Source: JAOAFX01 sp965649105
GTDB taxonomy: Bacteria > Hydrothermota > Tepidihabitantia > SM23-42 > JAOAFX01
NCBI GenBank assembly: GCA_965649105.1
Contig: CBFGJP010000005.1
Span: 1 to 53,933, forward strand
DNA: 53,933 bases
Reading direction: 5' to 3'
Part shown: piece after piece, positions 50,994 to 53,933 of the stretch
Layout: every line of letters starts with the position of its first letter
Numbering within the stretch: position 1 is the stretch's first letter
Made by a program: the position numbers and the translations under genes
Notes under the pieces: generated by a model
The model's database searches: none
What the model was told of the DNA's origin: nothing
The model's input: only the letters and a program-made list of their open reading frames with translations

Positions 50994-51701
50994 TTGGAAA
51001 TAGTTTCAATGCAGGAATTGATAAGTACCGGAATACATTTTGGACATAGAACAAAGCGTTGGAATCCCAAAATGGCTAAATATATTTTCGGGAAAAAGAA
51101 TGGCGTCCACATTATTGATCTCCGTCAGACCCTTGAAAGTCTTAAAAAATCTTACGAGACCACGGTCCGTATTGCTGAGCAGGGAAAAGGGATATTGTAT
51201 GTGGGAACTAAGAAACAGGCACGGGATGTAATAAAAGAAGAGGCACTGAGGGCAGGTGCATTTTATATCACTGAGCGCTGGCTTGGTGGATTACTTACCA
51301 ATTTCAGCACATTGTATACAAGGGTTCAAAGATTGAGAGAATTAGAACAAATGAAAGAAGATGGGCGATGGTCAATGTTGCCAAAAAAGGAACTTGTTCG
51401 TTATGAACGCGAATTTACAAAACTATCAAAATATTTTGAAGGTATAAAAGAGATGGACCGACTCCCGGGCCTGGTGTTTATCGCGGATATCATTAAAGAT
51501 GCGACAGCGGTGAAAGAGGCAAAGAAGGTAGGTATTCCGATAATTGCAATAGTAGATACGAATACAGACCCAACGGATATAGATTATCCAATTCCCGGGA
51601 ACGACGATTCACTCCGGGCGATTTCACTGGTTGCAAAGATTATTTCCAATGCCGTACTTGAAGGTAGAAAAGGTTTTGAAACCGAAGAAAAGGAGGCATA
51701 A
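50994..51701 (+). CDS. rpsB: Ribosomal protein S2
   Basis: 235 residues. The start is TTG 50994, just after AAGGAGG; the next in-frame ATG (51009) is too far from that site. MQELISTGIHFGHRTKRWNPKM, IYGKKNGVHIIDL-type block, ITERWLGGLLTNF, and DTNTDPTDIDYPIPGNDD are diagnostic. Followed directly by tsf. Confidence 0.97.
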   Translation: MEIVSMQELISTGIHFGHRTKRWNPKMAKYIFGKKNGVHIIDLRQTLESLKKSYETTVRIAEQGKGILYVGTKKQARDVIKEEALRAGAFYITERWLGGLLTNFSTLYTRVQRLRELEQMKEDGRWSMLPKKELVRYEREFTKLSKYFEGIKEMDRLPGLVFIADIIKDATAVKEAKKVGIPIIAIVDTNTDPTDIDYPIPGNDDSLRAISLVAKIISNAVLEGRKGFETEEKEA

Positions 51702-52289
51702 ATGGATACGGAAAAAATCAGGGAGTTAAGGGAAAGGACCGGGGCAGGTATTGTTGATTGTAAGGATGCCTTGATGCAGGCAAACGGCGATATAGAACAG
51801 GCAGTTGATATTTTGAGAAAGAAAGGAGTAGCCCTTGCGGCAAAAAAGGTAGGCAGGATAACAAAAGAAGGAATTATAGATGCATATATCCACCCTGGTG
51901 ACCGATTAGGGGTTCTCGTTGAAGTAAACTGTGAGACGGATTTTGTTGCGCGTAACCAGGATTTTCGAAGATTTGTCCATGATATTGCATTGCAGATCGC
52001 CGCAAGTGAGCCCCTGGTTGTCAGCCGGGAAGAACTAACTCCCGATATAATTGAAAGGGAAAAAGAGATATACCGTAGTCAGATGAAGGATGTGAAAAAG
52101 CCGCCGGAAATAATAGAGAAGATTATTGAAGGTAAGATGGAGAAATTTTATAACTCGGTCTGTCTTTTAGAACAACCTTTTGTAAAAATTCCAGAAAAAA
52201 CCGTTGGTGACTATTTGAAAGAACAGATTGCAAAGTTTGGCGAAAATATTGTCATCAGAAGGTTTATCCGTTTTCGCCTCGGTGAGTAA
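51702..52289 (+). CDS. tsf: Elongation factor Ts, short form
   Basis: 195 residues, the short form seen in Thermus and other deep lineages (E. coli is about 283). UBA-like start KIRELRERTGAGIVDCKDAL, then the nucleotide-exchange core VNCETDFVARNQDF with the TDFV motif, and one dimerisation module ending EKTVGDYLKEQIAKFGENI. Recharges EF-Tu with GTP. Starts on the base after the rpsB stop. Confidence 0.97.
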   Translation: MDTEKIRELRERTGAGIVDCKDALMQANGDIEQAVDILRKKGVALAAKKVGRITKEGIIDAYIHPGDRLGVLVEVNCETDFVARNQDFRRFVHDIALQIAASEPLVVSREELTPDIIEREKEIYRSQMKDVKKPPEIIEKIIEGKMEKFYNSVCLLEQPFVKIPEKTVGDYLKEQIAKFGENIVIRRFIRFRLGE

Positions 52290-52989
52290 AGACAAGATAA
52301 AATACAAAAGAATTCTTTTAAAAATATCCGGAGAAATACTCGGACAGGATAACGAAGTTTTAACGCCAAAAGTATTAAATTATATAGCCGAACAGATTCT
52401 TTCGGTTTACAAACTTGGTGTCAGAATTGCGATTGTCGTTGGTGGTGGCAATATCGTAAGGGGTAAAGAAGTTTCCTGGTTAAGACAGGTTGAGGCGGAT
52501 CTATGTGGAATGGTTGCTACGGTAATAAATGGTATGGCACTTTATTCAATACTGAAAAAAAGTATCGCCAAGGTTTATTTACGGAGTAGTTTCGAAGTAA
52601 CGGGATTTGTTGAAAGTTTTCATAAAATAGAAGACACGACGATTTATAATCAAGGCGGGGTAATAATTCTGGTGGGTGGAACCGGCAATCCGCTATTTAC
52701 TACAGACACTGCCGCGGCACTTCGTGCAGTAGAGCTATCGGCAGAATTACTTATAAAAGGAACAAAGGTTGATGGAGTATATTCAGCTGACCCGCAAAGG
52801 AATAAGAATGCAAAGTTTTATCGTAAATTGAGATTCCAGGAGGCGATCGAAAAAAATCTAAATGTTATGGACATCACAGCCTTTAGAATCTGCAAGGACG
52901 CAAATATTCCTATCTATGTTTATAACCTTATGAAATATCCTCTCAAAAAGATTGTCTGCGGAGAGGCAGTGGGCAGTTTAGTTTATTGA
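52282..52989 (+). CDS. pyrH: UMP kinase
   Basis: About 235 residues from GTG 52282, which overlaps the tsf stop by eight bases; earlier in-frame starts lie inside tsf and add non-family sequence. YKRILLKISGEIL, IVVGGGNIVRGKE, GMVATVINGMALYSIL, ILVGGTGNPLFTTDTAAALRA, and KVDGVYSADPQ are diagnostic. Phosphorylates UMP to UDP. Usual position between tsf and frr. Confidence 0.96.
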   Translation: MSKDKIKYKRILLKISGEILGQDNEVLTPKVLNYIAEQILSVYKLGVRIAIVVGGGNIVRGKEVSWLRQVEADLCGMVATVINGMALYSILKKSIAKVYLRSSFEVTGFVESFHKIEDTTIYNQGGVIILVGGTGNPLFTTDTAAALRAVELSAELLIKGTKVDGVYSADPQRNKNAKFYRKLRFQEAIEKNLNVMDITAFRICKDANIPIYVYNLMKYPLKKIVCGEAVGSLVY

Positions 52990-53009
52990 AAAATTGCAGG
53001 AGGATTTTT

Positions 53010-53567
53010 ATGATCGATAAAATCAAAAACGATGCGCGCCAGAAGATGGAAAAGTCAATAAATCTTTTGAATCAAGAATTTGCAAAGATCAGGACCGGTC
53101 GGGCAACGCCCGCACTCCTTGATGGTGTAAAGGTTGAGTATTATGATAGCCTTTTGCCATTGAACCAAATCGCCAGTATCAGCATTCCGGAACCGAGGTT
53201 GATTGTGATCCAGCCTTGGGATAAACAGGCACTTTCAGCAATTGAGAAGGCGATATACAAGGCTGATATTGGTCTAACACCGAATAATGATGGTAATGTG
53301 ATCCGATTATCATTACCACCATTGACCGCAGAAAGAAGAGAAGAACTCGTGAAACTTACCCAAAAACTTGCTGAAGAATGCCGGGTGGCAATAAGAAACA
53401 TAAGAAGGGATGCGAATAATGAGTTGAAAAAAACAGAAAAAGAAAAAAAGATTTCTGAAGACGATTCATTTAAAGCCCAGGAATCAATTCAAAAGATGAC
53501 CGATGAGTACATAAAAAAAGTTGATGAGATACTCAAGAAAAAAGAAAAAGAGATCAGAGAAGTTTAA
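53010..53567 (+). CDS. frr: Ribosome recycling factor
   Basis: 185 residues from ATG 53010 with AGGAGG seven bases upstream. FAKIRTGRATPALLDGVKVEYY, LNQIASISIPEPRLIVIQPW, GNVIRLSLPPLTAERREELV, and ECRVAIRNIRRDANNELKK. Splits post-termination ribosomes with EF-G. Last gene of the operon. Confidence 0.97.
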   Translation: MIDKIKNDARQKMEKSINLLNQEFAKIRTGRATPALLDGVKVEYYDSLLPLNQIASISIPEPRLIVIQPWDKQALSAIEKAIYKADIGLTPNNDGNVIRLSLPPLTAERREELVKLTQKLAEECRVAIRNIRRDANNELKKTEKEKKISEDDSFKAQESIQKMTDEYIKKVDEILKKKEKEIREV

Positions 53568-53933
53568 TCAATCAAATAAATTATAAAAAAGTCCTAAGCC
53601 TATTCCTGAATGGTTTAGGACGGCACCGGGGTTATTGTGATTTTCTGGCCCGATATAAATATATTCCATTATTTCATTGTAATATAAAAAGCCATCTTCA
53701 TTATAAAACTGGTCATTCTGTGTATAATTATAAAAAATTTCAAATTGGAATTTTTTTATCTTTTTTCCTAATCCTATGAACAGCCCCACGTCATTACTCT
53801 CAAAATATTTAGGATATTTTTCATTCATCTGATAATTAGCCTGGACATTAATTGACAATTTAGTGAATGAGATTTCAAACCCGCTTATAAAAATTAATGG
53901 ACCGATATTAAGATTAAATTTAATATCAATTGG
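53568..53933 (-). CDS. Outer-membrane beta-barrel protein, C-terminal part (runs off the window)
   Basis: The frame is open to the window edge. It encodes amphipathic strands (FNLNIGPLIFISGFEISF, INVQANYQMNEKYP, DVGLFIGLGKKIKKFQFEIF) and ends HSGIGLGLFYNLFD. Phe-rich end strands suggest a barrel, like the 48.3 kb gene. It converges with frr, sharing no bases. Function unknown. Confidence 0.65.
   Translation of the reverse strand, partial: PIDIKFNLNIGPLIFISGFEISFTKLSINVQANYQMNEKYPKYFESNDVGLFIGLGKKIKKFQFEIFYNYTQNDQFYNEDGFLYYNEIMEYIYIGPENHNNPGAVLNHSGIGLGLFYNLFD

Overview
The window is AT-rich DNA from a diderm (Gram-negative-type) bacterium. Support comes from a TonB-dependent receptor, C-terminal-aromatic outer-membrane barrels, a lipoprotein, and a Por-type (type A) sorting tail on a secreted propeller. 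The overall feel is that of an uncultured anaerobic lineage such as candidate phylum WOR-3 (Stahlbacteria) or a relative. That placement is an impression from protein style, not a measured phylogeny.

Layout. 1-455: truncated IS110 transposase. 0.46-2.4 kb: phasin-like protein and an AarF/UbiB kinase. 2.4-5.3 kb: cobalamin-riboswitch-controlled BtuB-like receptor plus a beta-propeller lipoprotein resembling BtuG. 5.4-7.2 kb: tRNA-Arg(CCG), nitroreductase, radical SAM enzyme. 7.2-10.1 kb: SAM riboswitch and terminator ahead of a three-gene homocysteine operon (HcyBio/DUF39, NIL-ferredoxin, UPF0280). 10.1-11.9 kb: UDP-sugar dehydrogenase and a decayed gene. 11.9-16.1 kb, minus strand: recA-recX-alaS, overlapping genes. 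16.3-19.9 kb: tRNA-Leu(CAA), a decayed lipoprotein gene, a GH57 glycosidase and a TPR membrane protein read from the tRNA-Arg(CCT) promoter.

19.9-34.5 kb is an accessory island, all minus strand. It is bounded by the complete tRNA-Arg(CCT) and by a promoter-bearing 5' half of a second tRNA-Arg(CCT). It holds large secreted proteins with cell-wall or protein-lytic domains (transglutaminase-subtilase, SLT lytic transglycosylase, NlpC/P60), beta-propellers, a DUF433/DUF5615 toxin-antitoxin pair, and a PilM-PilN (GspL-like) gene. Many genes here are chimeric, duplicated, frameshifted or split by in-frame TGA codons. Housekeeping genes on both sides are intact, so the lesions look biological rather than sequencing error.

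34.5-53.9 kb: dolichyl-phosphate-mannose-synthase-like glycosyltransferase and a type A-sorted propeller; hypA-hypB-hypF-hypC without hypD/hypE; a decayed TPR gene; polA with a metallophosphoesterase and an M19 dipeptidase; an orphan radical SAM/SPASM protein; tRNA-Ala(TGC); an outer-membrane barrel; two small hypothetical genes; then the translation operon rplM-rpsI-rpsB-tsf-pyrH-frr and the end of another barrel.

Promoters are unusually legible. Eleven near-consensus TTGACA/TTGACT (once TTGCAT)...TATAAT pairs have exactly 16 bp between the boxes, and one more has 17. Several place the -10 box only 5-8 bases before the start codon, implying leaderless mRNAs.
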